64,000 nucleotides of DNA from an uncultured Chelatococcus sp. (GCA_937863995.1 CALMIK010000014.1:1-64000); one strand, 5' to 3'. Numbered from the stretch's first letter, positions 32,181 to 41,885 are shown. Notes: generated by a model not told the origin, from the letters alone. Program-made: numbers and translations.

Positions 32181-32483
32181 CATTCTGATGCCGAGCGAAT
32201 TCTTGTCGATCAGACGATCCGATCTGATCGACAAGCGCCCGGCTCACCGTCGGGGCGTCCGGCGGCGGGCCGGTTGCTTCTCATGTCACGCGGGGTTTCC
32301 ACGATGGCTGATATTCTACATCTATTGTCTGTTAATCGAGATACAGACACAGGGTGAGACTGTAGGCTTGTCGGAAGTAAGCATCCCGGATGCCGGCGTG
32401 CATCGGGCCGTGCGAATCTCGCTACCCGTTCGTGCGTCCATCACGCCTGCGCGCCGAACCAATTTGTCGTCGGTTGAAATCCC
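32181..32483. other. Intergenic region before the MFS gene
   Basis: About 300 bases holding the palindromic repeat at its left end and an AT-rich stretch near 32310-32350 that could carry a promoter. No gene or RNA family was recognised. Confidence 0.4.
32194..32239. repeat. Palindromic intergenic repeat, copy 1
   Basis: Begins with GAGCGAATTCTTGTCGAT, shared exactly (18 bases) with the element at 33726-33773. It contains a perfect 12-bp inverted repeat TTGTCGATCAGA-N8-TCTGATCGACAA. It lies downstream of the transpeptidase gene. It looks like a REP-type element that can also act as an RNA hairpin. Confidence 0.65.
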
Positions 32484-33713
32484 ATGTCGCAACTTGCTGC
32501 GGGCGCAAAGCTCGAACCGTCGTCTCCATCGCAGTACGATCATGAGCGCGGCAACGTCGCCAGGCTCACGATCGCCCAGGCGCTCGCAGGCGCGAACTCC
32601 GTCGTTGTCTTTGCCACCGGCGCGATTGTCGGGCATATGCTCGCGCCCAGTCCTGCCCTGGCGACCTTGCCGGTTTCGGTCTTCGTGGTGGGAATGGCCG
32701 CCTGCACCCTCCCGGCCGGCGCAATCGCCCAGCGCCACGGACGCCGCGCCGCCTTCCTGATCGGAACGGGCTGCGGCGTGCTCACGGGATTGATCGCGGC
32801 GCTGGCCGTCGTCTGGAGCTCGTTCTGGATGTTCAGCGTCGCGACATTCTTCGGCGGCGCTTATGCTGCCGTGGTTCTGTCCTTCCGCTTTGCAGCCGCC
32901 GACTGCGTGCCGCCCGAGAGGCGGGCGAGCGCGTTGTCGTTTGTGATGGCGGGTGGTGTCTTCGCGGGTGTGATCGGCCCGCAGCTCGTTACCTACACTA
33001 TGTACCTCTGGATGCCGTATATGTTCGCGGCGACCTATCTGGCGCAGGCCGCGGTCGCTGCCCTTTCCGCACTCGTGCTGATCGGCGTGCGGCTTCCCGG
33101 CCCGACAGCAGCGGAGGCCGCCGGCGGGCGGCCGCTCGGCGTGATCGCCCGCCAGCCCCGCTTCATCACGGCGGTCATCTGCGGGGTGGTCTCCTATCTG
33201 CTCATGAACTTCCTCATGACCTCCGCGCCGCTGGCCATGCAGATTTGCGGCCTGTCGCAGGAATCGTCCAATCTCGGCCTGCAATGGCATGTGATTGCGA
33301 TGTACGCCCCCAGTTTCTTCACCGGCCGCCTGATCACGCGCTTTGGCGCGCCCGCAGTGGTCCTCGCCGGTCTCGTGCTGACCGGCGCTTCCGCCGCGGT
33401 CGGCCTGCTGGGGGTCGATGTGGCGCATTTCTGGCTCACGCTGATCCTGCTCGGCGTTGGCTGGAATTTCGGTTTCGTCGGCGCCTCGGCGATGGTGCTG
33501 GAGTGCCATAAGCCGGAGGAAAAAGCCCGCGTGCAGTCGTTCAACGATTTTGTGGTGTTCGGAACCATGGCGATAGGCTCCTTCCTTTCGGGCGGATTGC
33601 TGAGCGCCTACGGATGGAACGCCGTGCTGTGGCTATCCTTCGTCCCGCTCGCATTGGCTCTTCTCACGCTGGCGTGGAACTCGGTTTCGCGGCGCGGCGC
33701 CGTCGTAAGCTAA
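32484..33713 (+). CDS. Major facilitator superfamily transporter
   Basis: A 409-residue protein with about 12 predicted membrane helices and MFS loop signatures: AGAIAQRHGRRAAFLIGTGCG between helices 2 and 3, and FTGRLITRFGAPAVVLAG in the second half. A soluble N-terminal tail of about 25 residues precedes helix 1. The closest shape is the YfcJ/arabinose-efflux-like group annotated as MFS exporters; substrate unknown. It stands between two copies of the same palindromic intergenic repeat, which suggests monocistronic expression. Confidence 0.85.
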   Translation: MSQLAAGAKLEPSSPSQYDHERGNVARLTIAQALAGANSVVVFATGAIVGHMLAPSPALATLPVSVFVVGMAACTLPAGAIAQRHGRRAAFLIGTGCGVLTGLIAALAVVWSSFWMFSVATFFGGAYAAVVLSFRFAAADCVPPERRASALSFVMAGGVFAGVIGPQLVTYTMYLWMPYMFAATYLAQAAVAALSALVLIGVRLPGPTAAEAAGGRPLGVIARQPRFITAVICGVVSYLLMNFLMTSAPLAMQICGLSQESSNLGLQWHVIAMYAPSFFTGRLITRFGAPAVVLAGLVLTGASAAVGLLGVDVAHFWLTLILLGVGWNFGFVGASAMVLECHKPEEKARVQSFNDFVVFGTMAIGSFLSGGLLSAYGWNAVLWLSFVPLALALLTLAWNSVSRRGAVVS

Positions 33714-33725
33714 CATATTGATTTG

Positions 33726-33773
33726 GAGCGAATTCTTGTCGATTAAATGATTCCATTTAATCGGAAAGCGCTC
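33726..33773. repeat. Palindromic intergenic repeat, copy 2
   Basis: Begins with the same GAGCGAATTCTTGTCGAT as copy 1. It contains a perfect inverted repeat CGATTAAATG-ATTC-CATTTAATCG nested inside an outer GAGCG/CGCTC pairing. It lies 13 bases after the MFS stop codon. Only the left arm sequence is conserved between copies; the right arms differ but keep pairing, which points to selection on structure. Confidence 0.7.
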
Positions 33774-33820
33774 TGGGAATCTCAACCGCCGACACGGTTC
33801 CATGACAGGGGAGATGGCCC

Positions 33821-34864
33821 ATGACGCGCAAGACCTATCGGGCCATGCAGGTGACGACGCCGGGTGTCCTCGAACTGGTCGAGCGCCAGATCCCCGCGCC
33901 GGGCCGAGGCGAGGTTCTGATCGCGGTCGAAGCCTGCGGGATTTGCGGCGCCGATGCTGCCGACATCGAGGGGGCCGATCCTGCGCTGCAACCGCCTCGC
34001 GTGCCCGGCCACGAGGTGGTGGGCCGGATCGTCGCGCTCGGCGATGCCGTTCCCTCGATCTGGAAAGCGGGACAGCGCGTCGGCGTCGGCCGGCTCGGCG
34101 GCCATTGCAACGAGTGCGCCCAGTGCCGACAGGGCCGGTTCGCGCTGTGCCGGAACCAGCCGTTCGTTGGCGCGTCGTGCGATGGCGGTTATGCCGAAAT
34201 GATGCTCGCGCGCGGCACGGGGCTGGTTTCTATCCCTGACGAACTGAACTCGGAAGAGGCCGCGCCCATTCTGTGTGCCGGCATCGCGACGTTCAACGCG
34301 CTCAAGAAATGCGGCGCCGAGGCTGGCGATCTCGTCGCCGTGTTCGGCATTGGCGGGCTCGGCCACATGGCGGTGCAATATGCCCGCAAGATGGGATTCA
34401 AGGTCGCGGCCATCGGGCGTGGCGAAGACATCGCCCAACTCGCCGAGAGGCTGGGCGCGCATGTTTACATCGACACCGCCCGGGAAACTGCCGCCGACAG
34501 GCTGAACACGCTGGGCGGCGCTCGGGCCATTATCGTCACGACGGCCGATGCCTCGGCCGCGTCACCGCTCGCGAGCGGTCTCGCGCCCGGCGGCCGGCTG
34601 GTTCTGCTCGGCACCGGCAAGGACCCGCTTGCGATCTCGGCGGGCCTGCTTGTCGGCGGGGAGCGCAGCGTCTTGGGGTCGATCACCGGCTCTCCCTATG
34701 AGAACGAGAAGGCGCTGAACTTCAGCGTGCTGACCGGCGTGCGGCCGATGATCGAGACCATGCCGCTCGAAAACGCACCCGAAGCCTACAAAAGAATGAA
34801 GTCCGGCGATGTGAAATTCCGGATGGTGCTGACGATGGGAAGCAACCGTCACGCGCAGCCATGA
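33821..34864 (+). CDS. Zinc-dependent alcohol dehydrogenase (MDR family)
   Basis: A 347-residue medium-chain dehydrogenase. The catalytic Zn ligand Cys is in EACGICGAD, with GHE in VPGHEVVG. The structural-zinc lobe reads GHCNECAQCRQGRFALC, with four cysteines, and the catalytic-side Cys is in LCAGIATFNALK. The Rossmann loop is GIGGLGHMAVQYA. The family includes AdhP-type and cinnamyl-alcohol-type enzymes oxidising primary alcohols with NAD(P)+. The next gene, on the other strand, is the aromatic-pathway regulator. The dehydrogenase could feed an aromatic alcohol or aldehyde into that pathway, but there is no direct evidence. Confidence 0.9.
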   Translation: MTRKTYRAMQVTTPGVLELVERQIPAPGRGEVLIAVEACGICGADAADIEGADPALQPPRVPGHEVVGRIVALGDAVPSIWKAGQRVGVGRLGGHCNECAQCRQGRFALCRNQPFVGASCDGGYAEMMLARGTGLVSIPDELNSEEAAPILCAGIATFNALKKCGAEAGDLVAVFGIGGLGHMAVQYARKMGFKVAAIGRGEDIAQLAERLGAHVYIDTARETAADRLNTLGGARAIIVTTADASAASPLASGLAPGGRLVLLGTGKDPLAISAGLLVGGERSVLGSITGSPYENEKALNFSVLTGVRPMIETMPLENAPEAYKRMKSGDVKFRMVLTMGSNRHAQP

Positions 34865-34918
34865 CGATGTGCCGCCCTCCATGTTGCGGCATCGACGGAC
34901 GGCTGCGATATTAAAGAA

Positions 34919-35713
34919 TTACTTATCGTTGAAATACAATTCTATTTTCCGCGCCGAAGCCTGAAGTGTTTCGAGGTGGCGCTCTATTGCCTGCTCGATG
35001 GATGCGGCGTGCTTCAGCATGACGATATTGATGCAGCCCGCTACTCTTTGGCCGCGGAACACCGGCACAGCGATGGCGATGAATTTTTGCTCGGTTTCCC
35101 ATTCGCCGAAATTGCAGGCGCAGCCATCCGCGCGGCATTTCTCCAGCATCTTCCTCAAGGCCGTCCGTCCGCCCGTCGATTCCGGCAGGCCGCCGAACGC
35201 CGCTTCCAGCTTGGCGAGCAGGTCCTCGCGCTCCGCATCGGGGCAGAACGCGAGATAGGCGCGACCCGCCGCCGTGGTCAGGAGCGGCAGTCGCCGCCTC
35301 ACCATCGCCCCGTGAAAGGACAGCGGACTGAAGCGATGGGTGGTTTCCCGGATCAGCATGCTGAGACCGTCGAGCGTCGATAGGTCGGACGGCCATACGA
35401 CCTTCTGCAGCAACTCGCCGAGAACGGGCGAGGCCACCTGCGAGATCCATTCGTCATCGGTGAAGCCCTCGGACAGCGCCCGCACTTCCAGCGTCAGGCG
35501 ATAGCTGTCGTCCGAGGCCGAGCGCCGCACCAGCCCCTCTGCCTGCAGGGTTTCCAGCAGGCGGCGCACGGTTGTGCGGTGCAGGCCGGTGGCGTCGCTA
35601 AGCTCGCGGATCGAGGCCCAGTTGCCCTCGGCGCGGTTGAGGGCGCGCAGAATGGCGAGCCCGCGGCTGAGCCCCTGTACGTGTTTGTAGGCGGCGGTGT
35701 TTTGCGCGGTCAT
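34919..35713 (-). CDS. IclR-family regulator of the aromatic-degradation operon (MhpR-like)
   Basis: A 264-residue IclR protein starting MTAQNTAAYKHVQGLSRG. The winged helix (SRGLAILRALNRAEGNWASIRELSDATGLHRTTVRRLLETLQAEGLVRRSASDDSYRLTLEVRALS) is followed by the GAF-like effector domain (SPLSFHGAMVRRRLPLLTTAAGRAYLAFCPDAERE, CADGCACNFGEWE region). It is divergent from the monooxygenase gene. MhpR of E. coli is an IclR-type activator of the mhp operon, and the domain order and context match. The ATG at 35713 is preceded by AAGGAGC. A GTGCAC palindrome 30 bases upstream is a likely operator. Confidence 0.87.
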   Translation of the reverse strand: MTAQNTAAYKHVQGLSRGLAILRALNRAEGNWASIRELSDATGLHRTTVRRLLETLQAEGLVRRSASDDSYRLTLEVRALSEGFTDDEWISQVASPVLGELLQKVVWPSDLSTLDGLSMLIRETTHRFSPLSFHGAMVRRRLPLLTTAAGRAYLAFCPDAEREDLLAKLEAAFGGLPESTGGRTALRKMLEKCRADGCACNFGEWETEQKFIAIAVPVFRGQRVAGCINIVMLKHAASIEQAIERHLETLQASARKIELYFNDK

Positions 35714-36043
35714 CGTGGCGACGCTCCTTCCGCGGAGAGGTTGGTGCACATAGTGCACACAATGCAAGCAGCGTTTGTGCGGTCAATCGTTGATCGCTAC
35801 GGTTGCGGTCAATCAATAACGCCCGCCTGAAGGCGTGCCGACAATGAAGTCATAGGGAGTTTTCAGCATGAAACACCCCGCCCGCCCTCGCGGCTGACCA
35901 CTGGTCGGCCGTCGGTCGCGCATGGCCGTGGGAGACAGGTTTCCCGCCTTGTGCACCGCCGATCGGCCGGACCGATGCCGACCTCCTCCGGCTGTTTCGC
36001 ACGGCCGGATGAGACGCCCTTTGCATGAATAACGGATTGAGCC
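35714..36043. other. Divergent promoter region between regulator and monooxygenase gene
   Basis: 330 bases without a gene. It holds the GTGCAC palindrome near the regulator end and must carry promoters for both directions. The part from 35860 to 36040 has no feature I can name; short frames there are shadows. Confidence 0.45.
35743..35759. promoter_or_regulatory. Candidate MhpR-type operator
   Basis: GGTGCACATAGTGCACA holds two GTGCAC half-sites 3 bases apart. As I recall it, the E. coli MhpR site is a very similar imperfect palindrome of GGTGCAC halves. It lies 30 bases upstream of the IclR start, in the divergent promoter region of the operon. Confidence 0.5.
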
Positions 36044-37783
36044 ATGTCCAGCGAGAGCCCGCTTCCGGAAACGCCCGTGGTCAGTGAAACCGCCGCATCG
36101 GCAGGAAACGGCGCGCCTTCCGCCGGCGCCGTCCTGAAAACGCAAGTCGCGATCGTGGGCGCGGGGCCTGTCGGCCTGACCATCGCCAACTTTCTCGGCG
36201 TTTACGGCGTGAACGCCGTCGTGCTCGAGCAGCTTCCGAAGCTGATCGACTATCCGCGCGCCATCGGGCTCGACGACGAGGCCCTGCGCACCATGCAGGC
36301 CATCGGCGTGGCCGACAGGATCGAGCCGCACACGACGCCGTTTCACTGGATGCGGTTTCTGACGGCATCCGGGCGGTGCTGGGCATCGATCGAGCCTCGC
36401 ACCGACGAGTTCGGCTGGTCGCGCCGCAACGCCTTCATCCAGCCCCAGGCGGATCGCATCCTGTTCGAGGGCCTGGAGCGCTTTCCGCACGTGCGCACGC
36501 TGTTCGGAGCGGCCTTCTCCGACCTGTCCCAGAACGACAGCAAGGTGACGCTCAAGGTGACCGGCCCGGAGGGGCCGTTCACGATCGAGGCCGACTATCT
36601 GGTGGGGGCGGACGGCGGCCGCAGCCCGGTGCGCGAGGCGCTCGGCGTGACGTTCGACGGCGAAACCGCCCCGAACCAGTGGATCGTCATCGATGTCGAG
36701 AACGACCCGGTCGGCACGCCCAACATCTATCTCGGTTGCGATCCACGGCGGCCCTATGTGTCGGCGGCGTTGCCGCACGGCGTGCGCCGCTTCGAGTTCA
36801 TGGTGATGCCCGGTGAGACGGAAGAGCACTTCAACCGCCCCGACGTGATGCAGGCGCTGCTTTCCAAGGTCGTGGACAAACCGGAGGAAGTGAAGCTCAT
36901 CCGCCAGCGCATCTACAACCACAACGCCCGGCTGGCGAGCCGTTTCAGGGTGGGGCGCGTGCTGCTCGCGGGGGATGCCGCCCATATCATGCCCGTCTGG
37001 CAGGGGCAGGGCTACAACAGCGGCATGCGCGACGCGGCCAATCTGGGCTGGAAGCTCGCGCTTGTTGCCGGCGGCAAGCTCGGCCCCGCGCTGCTGGACA
37101 CCTACGAGGCGGAAAGGCGCACGCACGCCAAGGCCATGATCGATCTTTCGGTCACCGTCGGCAAGGTCTTCAATCCGCCCTATCCGTGGCTGGGCACGGT
37201 GCGCGATGCGGTGACGCGGGTGCTGAACTACTTGCCGGCGGTGCAGCGTTACTTCCTCGAAATGCGCTTCAAGCCGATGCCGAAGTTCGACACCGGCGCG
37301 GTCGTGCCCTCCGCCGCGCGCGGCGCCAGCCCGGTGGGCAAGCTGTTCATCCAGCCCCGTGTCAGGACATCCGCCGGCGATATCCGGCGCCTGGACGACG
37401 TCATCGGGCCGAACTTCGCCATCGTCGCGTGGAGCACCAACCCGCGCCAGTACATGACGGAGGAGCAGGCGGCGATTTGGGAATCGCTGGGGGCGGTGTT
37501 CGTCACCATCAAGCCGGACGTGCAGCTCGGCTCGCGCCCCGACGAGGCGCTCGGCTTCCGGACGGACCCGCTCCACGGCGTGGTGCAGGTGGGCGACACG
37601 CAGGGGCGCCTGAAGGAATGGTTCGGCGCGTGGCCGGAATCGATCGTGTTCCTCCGTCCCGACCGCGTGGTAGCGGCCACCGCATCGCCGCAACGGGTGA
37701 CGGAAGTGTCGCGCGCGCTGGTGAGGGTGCTCGCATTCACGGAAACCTCCGACGAGTGGCAGGCGAGACGGAAGGTCGCCTGA
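36044..37783 (+). CDS. mhpA: FAD-dependent aromatic monooxygenase (MhpA-like, 3-(3-hydroxyphenyl)propionate hydroxylase)
   Basis: A 579-residue class A flavoprotein hydroxylase. The FAD dinucleotide-binding motif [18 protein letters not shown] (about residues 43-60) is preceded by an unusual 35-residue Ala/Pro-rich leader. The second motif is [14 protein letters not shown] (DG fingerprint), and the third FAD contact is [34 protein letters not shown]. The PheA/TfdB-type family hydroxylates phenolic acids ortho to the existing hydroxyl with NAD(P)H and O2. In E. coli, MhpA makes 2,3-dihydroxyphenylpropionate. Operon partners support this role, but the exact aromatic acid may differ because the ring-cleavage enzyme here is of another type. 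Confidence 0.87.
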   Translation: MSSESPLPETPVVSETAASAGNGAPSAGAVLKTQVAIVGAGPVGLTIANFLGVYGVNAVVLEQLPKLIDYPRAIGLDDEALRTMQAIGVADRIEPHTTPFHWMRFLTASGRCWASIEPRTDEFGWSRRNAFIQPQADRILFEGLERFPHVRTLFGAAFSDLSQNDSKVTLKVTGPEGPFTIEADYLVGADGGRSPVREALGVTFDGETAPNQWIVIDVENDPVGTPNIYLGCDPRRPYVSAALPHGVRRFEFMVMPGETEEHFNRPDVMQALLSKVVDKPEEVKLIRQRIYNHNARLASRFRVGRVLLAGDAAHIMPVWQGQGYNSGMRDAANLGWKLALVAGGKLGPALLDTYEAERRTHAKAMIDLSVTVGKVFNPPYPWLGTVRDAVTRVLNYLPAVQRYFLEMRFKPMPKFDTGAVVPSAARGASPVGKLFIQPRVRTSAGDIRRLDDVIGPNFAIVAWSTNPRQYMTEEQAAIWESLGAVFVTIKPDVQLGSRPDEALGFRTDPLHGVVQVGDTQGRLKEWFGAWPESIVFLRPDRVVAATASPQRVTEVSRALVRVLAFTETSDEWQARRKVA

Positions 37784-37823
37784 CGCCGCCGCAGCAGATG
37801 CAGATGCAGATGGAACAACGCTC

Positions 37824-38627
37824 ATGACTTCACGGGAACTGGTCGAAACCCTTGCCGCAGAGTTGCGGCAGGCCGAGGCGAGCGGCACGCCGATCGCGCC
37901 GCTGCGCGCGCGCATCCCCGACGATGGCGGCGTCACCGCCTATGCTGTCCAGCAAGCCAATGTCGACTATTGGGCGCAGAGGGGCAGGCGGGTCGTGGGC
38001 CGGAAGATCGGCCTGACGGCCAAGGCCGTGCAGCGTCAGCTCGGCGTCGACCAGCCGGATTTCGGCGTCATCTATGCCGACACGGTTTACGGCGACGACG
38101 AGGAAATTCCCTGGTCGCTGCTGTTGCAGCCCAAGGCGGAGGCGGAAATCGCGCTGGTGCTGTCGCGCGATCTGACCGCGCCCGACACGACTCTCGTCGA
38201 TCTCCTGCGCGCGGTGGAATTCGTCCTGCCGGCTATCGAGGTTGTCGGCAGCCGCATTGCGAACTGGGATATCCGCTTCAACGACACGGTGGCGGACAAC
38301 GCCTCTTCCTCGGCCGTGGTGCTCGGCGCCGTGCCGGTGCCGCTTGCGGGGCTCGACCTGAAGCTGGTGCCGATGACGATGACGCGCGGCGACGCCGTCG
38401 TGTCTTCCGGCACGGGAGCGGCCTGCCTCGGCCATCCGCTCAACGCCGCCGTCTGGCTCGCCCGCCGCATGGCTACGCTCGGAACGCCGCTGAAAGCCGG
38501 CGACCTCGTGCTCACGGGGGCGCTTGGCCCGATGGCGCAGGTCGGCCCCGGCGACCGCTTCGAAGCCGCGATGGGCGGGCTTGGCGCCGTGCGCGCCCTT
38601 TTCGGCCGCGATACCGCAAGCGCCTGA
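37824..38627 (+). CDS. mhpD: 2-oxopent-4-enoate hydratase (MhpD-like)
   Basis: A 267-residue member of the 2-keto-4-pentenoate hydratase/fumarylacetoacetase-like fold: [40 protein letters not shown], the metal ligands in [18 protein letters not shown] (ExE), [15 protein letters not shown], and [19 protein letters not shown]. It adds water to 2-hydroxypenta-2,4-dienoate to give 4-hydroxy-2-oxovalerate, the substrate of the aldolase encoded at 44357-45394. It is separated from its pathway partners by the five importer genes in the same operon. Confidence 0.92.
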   Translation: MTSRELVETLAAELRQAEASGTPIAPLRARIPDDGGVTAYAVQQANVDYWAQRGRRVVGRKIGLTAKAVQRQLGVDQPDFGVIYADTVYGDDEEIPWSLLLQPKAEAEIALVLSRDLTAPDTTLVDLLRAVEFVLPAIEVVGSRIANWDIRFNDTVADNASSSAVVLGAVPVPLAGLDLKLVPMTMTRGDAVVSSGTGAACLGHPLNAAVWLARRMATLGTPLKAGDLVLTGALGPMAQVGPGDRFEAAMGGLGAVRALFGRDTASA

Positions 38628-38664
38628 GCATCACGCATACCAAACAAAAACGGAGGAAATACCC

Positions 38665-39861
38665 ATGACTCGCCATTCAATCCCGCGACGCAGGTTTCCG
38701 TCGCTGCCGGCGCTTGCCGTCGCGGCCGCGGCCGGCATGACGGCGCCGGCGCTGGCGGCCGGCGATACGGTCAAGGTTGGACTGCTGCTGCCGATGTCCG
38801 GCAGCTTCACGGAATACGGCCGGCAGATGGAAAACGGCATCCGCCTCTTCGTCAAGCAGCACGGCGATACCGTGGCGGGCAAGAAGATCGAGTTCGTCAT
38901 CAAGGATGACGGCGGCATCGCTCCCGAAAAGGCCAAGAAGGCCGCGCAGGAACTGTTGGTGCGCGACAAGGTGGACGTGCTGGCGGGCTTCGCCTTCACC
39001 GCCTCTGCGCTCGCCGTCGCGCCGCTCGCCAAGTCGTCGGGCACGCCGATGGTGGTGACGAATGCCTCGTCGTCCGGCATCACGGCGGCCCATCCATACA
39101 TGGTGCGTGTCGGGCAGACCCTGCCGCAGATCACCGAGCCTGCCGGCCGCTTCGCGGCGGAATCCGGCCGCAAGCGCGTGTATGTGCTGGTCGCCGACGT
39201 CACCGCCGGTCATGACGCGGAAAAGGCCTTCGTGCGCGGGTTGACCGCAGGGGGCGGCGAGGTGGTCGGCAGCGTCCGCGTGCCGGCGCAAAACCCCGAT
39301 TTCGCTCCCTTCATCCAGCGCATCAAGGATGCGAAGCCGGACGCGGTGTTCACCTGGCTGCCGCCGGGCGAGGCGACCATCGGCTTCATCAAGGGCTTCA
39401 ATCAGCGCGGGCTCGCGGCGGAAGGCATCGAGATGCTGGGCACCGGCGACCTGACGGACGATCTGACCATCGAGGCCACCGGCGATCCGGCCCTGGGCGT
39501 CATCACGACCGGCCATTACTCCATGGCGCACAAGTCGGCGCTCAACGAGACCTTCGTGAAGGACTATCTGGAAAGCTATCCCGGCGACAAGCGGCCCAAT
39601 TTCCTTTCGGTTTCCGCCTATGACGGCATCGCCGCGATCTACAAGGCGCTGGAGGCGACCAACGGAGACACCGACGGCGAGAAGTTCACCGCCGCCCTGG
39701 CCGGGCTCAAGTTCGAAAGCCCGCGCGGCCCGCTCGAAATCGACGCGGACACCCGCGACGTCGTGCAGACGATCTACGTTCGCAAGGTGGAGAAGGTCGA
39801 CGACAAGCTCTTCAACGTCGAATTCCATGAGTTTCCGCAGAGCCGGGATACGGCGAAGTAA
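38665..39861 (+). CDS. ABC transporter substrate-binding protein, Liv type (predicted aromatic acid)
   Basis: A 398-residue periplasmic binding protein of the type I (LivK/HmgR) fold. The signal peptide (SLPALAVAAAAGMTAPALA) is followed by VKVGLLLPMSGSFTEYGRQMENGIRLFV, VDVLAGFAFTASALAVAPLAKSSGTPMVVTNASSSG, and a C-terminal domain with YDGIAAIYKALEATNGD. Proteins of this class bind branched-chain amino acids or, in many soil bacteria, benzoate and phenylpropanoid acids. Position between pathway genes argues for an aromatic acid ligand. GGAGGAA precedes the ATG at 38665. Confidence 0.9.
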   Translation: MTRHSIPRRRFPSLPALAVAAAAGMTAPALAAGDTVKVGLLLPMSGSFTEYGRQMENGIRLFVKQHGDTVAGKKIEFVIKDDGGIAPEKAKKAAQELLVRDKVDVLAGFAFTASALAVAPLAKSSGTPMVVTNASSSGITAAHPYMVRVGQTLPQITEPAGRFAAESGRKRVYVLVADVTAGHDAEKAFVRGLTAGGGEVVGSVRVPAQNPDFAPFIQRIKDAKPDAVFTWLPPGEATIGFIKGFNQRGLAAEGIEMLGTGDLTDDLTIEATGDPALGVITTGHYSMAHKSALNETFVKDYLESYPGDKRPNFLSVSAYDGIAAIYKALEATNGDTDGEKFTAALAGLKFESPRGPLEIDADTRDVVQTIYVRKVEKVDDKLFNVEFHEFPQSRDTAK

Positions 39862-39951
39862 CACCCGAGCCGCAGCGGATGCCGTCCATGCCCGTGTCGA
39901 GGCAGGGCGCGACGGCTTCCTTCCCCACCAGGTTTGCTGCTGGAAGGCGCG

Positions 39952-40818
39952 ATGATCACCAATCTGACCGGTATTCTCTTTGACGGCGTCGCCTACGGCA
40001 GTCTGCTGTTCCTCATCGGCGTGGGCCTGTCGATCACCATGGGGCTGATGAATTTCATCAACCTCGCCCACGGCGCATTTGCCATGGCGGGCGGCTATAT
40101 CGCCGTGCTGGCGTTGAGCCGCGCCGGGCTGCCGTTTGCGGCGACGCTGGCGCTGGCCTTCTTCGGCACCGCGCTTCTGGGGGGCGTGGCGGAGCGGCTG
40201 CTGTTCCGCAGGCTGTATCGCGCGCCGCATCTCGACCAGATGCTGTTCACGGTCGGCTTCATCTTCTCTTCCATGGCGGCGGCGACCTATTTCTTCGGCG
40301 CCGGCCAGCAACTCGTCACCATGCCCGAGGCGCTTCAGGGGCAGGTACGGGTGTTCGGGGTCGATCTCGGCATCTACCGGCTGTTCCTGATCCTGATCGT
40401 GGCGATCATCACGATACTGCTGCACCTGATGATCACGAAGACCCGCTTCGGCGCGCAGATCCGGGCGGCGGTTGATAATCAGGACGCATCGGCCGGGCTC
40501 GGGATCAATGTCGGCCTCGTGTTCAGCCTGTGTTTCGCGCTGGGCTCGGGGCTCGCCGGACTTGGCGGCGCGCTCGGCGTCGAGGTGCTGGGGCTCGATC
40601 CGACCTTCCCCATGAAATACATGGTGTACTTCCTGCTCGTCGTCGTGGTCGGCGGGTCCGGCACCATCAAGGGGCCGCTCTACGCCTCGATCATCCTCGG
40701 GATATGCGATGTCGCGGGCAAGTACTACGTGCCCGAGGCCGGCTCCTTCATCATCTACGTGCTCATGATCGTGCTGCTGCTGGCGTTTCCGGCCGGGCTC
40801 GGCGGGAGGCGGGCATGA
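39952..40818 (+). CDS. Liv-type ABC transporter permease (LivH family)
   Basis: A 288-residue permease starting MITNLTGILFDGVAYGSLLFLIGVGLSITMGLMNFINLAHGAFAMAGGYIAV, the typical LivH opening. About eight predicted helices follow, with the conserved GSGLAGLGGALGVEVLGLDPTFP and VVVVGGSGTIKGPLYASIILGI blocks. It forms the membrane channel with the LivM-type gene that overlaps its end by 4 bases. The ATG at 39952 follows GGAAGG; a TTG 18 bases upstream is in frame but less likely. Confidence 0.92.
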   Translation: MITNLTGILFDGVAYGSLLFLIGVGLSITMGLMNFINLAHGAFAMAGGYIAVLALSRAGLPFAATLALAFFGTALLGGVAERLLFRRLYRAPHLDQMLFTVGFIFSSMAAATYFFGAGQQLVTMPEALQGQVRVFGVDLGIYRLFLILIVAIITILLHLMITKTRFGAQIRAAVDNQDASAGLGINVGLVFSLCFALGSGLAGLGGALGVEVLGLDPTFPMKYMVYFLLVVVVGGSGTIKGPLYASIILGICDVAGKYYVPEAGSFIIYVLMIVLLLAFPAGLGGRRA

Positions 40819-41885
40819 ACCAGCCCAATCCCCCCATTCCCGCGGACACCGGGCCGTATACCTCTCCCGTGGAAAGCCGACATATGAATCATCGCCTCGC
40901 ATCCGCGCGCTTCACGCTGCTCGAGCTTCTGTTCTGGCTGGCTCCGGTCGCGGCATACTTCCTCTTTCCGGGCCACTATGCGCTCGGCGCCCTGATCATG
41001 ACCTACGCGCTCGCCGTGCTGGGGCTCGATCTCGTGCTGGGCTACGCAGGCATCGTTTCGCTCGGACATGCGGCCTTCTTCGGCATCGGCGCGTATACGG
41101 CGGGCCTTCTGGCCGTCCACGGCTGGCGGGAGCCGCTGTCGGGCCTGTTGATCGGCGGCGTGGCGGCGCTCGCCGTGGGAGCGGCGGCGAGCTTCCTCGT
41201 GGTGCGGGGCAAGGATCTCACGCGGCTGATGGTCACGCTCGGCATCGGGCTCGTCGTCTACGAACTCGCCAACAAGCTGAGCGAAATCACCGGCGGCACC
41301 GACGGCCTGTCGGGCATCGAGATCGCGCCGCTTTTCGGCGTGTTCGCCTTCGATCTCTACGGCGCCACGGCCTGGTGGTACGCCTATGCGGTGCTGCTCG
41401 TCGTCTTCGTGGCGCTGAAATTCGTCGTCAACTCGCCGTTCGGGCTGTCTCTGCGCGCCATCCGCGAAGGCGTCAACCGCATGCCGGCGCTCGGCGTCGC
41501 GGTGGACGGACGCCTGCGGCTCGCCTTCACGCTGTCGGCGGGAGTGACCGGGCTCGCCGGCGCGCTGATGGCGCAGACGACGCAGTTCGTTGGGGTCGAT
41601 GCGTTGTCCGTGCCGCGTGCGGCGGAGTTCCTCGTCATGCTGGTGCTCGGCGGCACGGGCCGGCTCTATGGCGCGATCGCCGGCGCGGCCGTGTTCCTGA
41701 TCGCCCGCGATCTCCTGTCGGATGTGAATGCCGTCTACTGGGAATTCTGGATGGGCATCCTGCTGATGGCGACGGTGCTGCTCGCGCGCGGCGGCATCAC
41801 CGGCGGCGTCGCGGCGCTCCTTGGCCGCCTGCCGAACGGGCGCGCTTCCAACGACAGCAAGGTGGCGAGGAGGACAGCGCCATGA
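40815..41885 (+). CDS. Liv-type ABC transporter permease (LivM family)
   Basis: A 356-residue permease with a soluble N-terminal stretch of about 35 residues and then LivM-type helices: YALAVLGLDLVLGYAGIVSLGHAAFFGIGAYTAGLL, SLRAIREGVNRMPALGV (the EAA-like ATPase-contact loop), and FLVMLVLGGTGRLYGAIAGAAVFLIARD. The Met at the ATGA overlap with the LivH-type gene is the probable start; a second Met 23 codons on (MNHRLAS) is possible. It pairs with the upstream permease and the two ATPases encoded next. Confidence 0.92.
   Translation: MNQPNPPIPADTGPYTSPVESRHMNHRLASARFTLLELLFWLAPVAAYFLFPGHYALGALIMTYALAVLGLDLVLGYAGIVSLGHAAFFGIGAYTAGLLAVHGWREPLSGLLIGGVAALAVGAAASFLVVRGKDLTRLMVTLGIGLVVYELANKLSEITGGTDGLSGIEIAPLFGVFAFDLYGATAWWYAYAVLLVVFVALKFVVNSPFGLSLRAIREGVNRMPALGVAVDGRLRLAFTLSAGVTGLAGALMAQTTQFVGVDALSVPRAAEFLVMLVLGGTGRLYGAIAGAAVFLIARDLLSDVNAVYWEFWMGILLMATVLLARGGITGGVAALLGRLPNGRASNDSKVARRTAP

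Noticed and set aside
38677..40902. 741-codon minus-strand open frame
   Set aside because: Antisense to the binding-protein and permease genes, with shadow-type composition.
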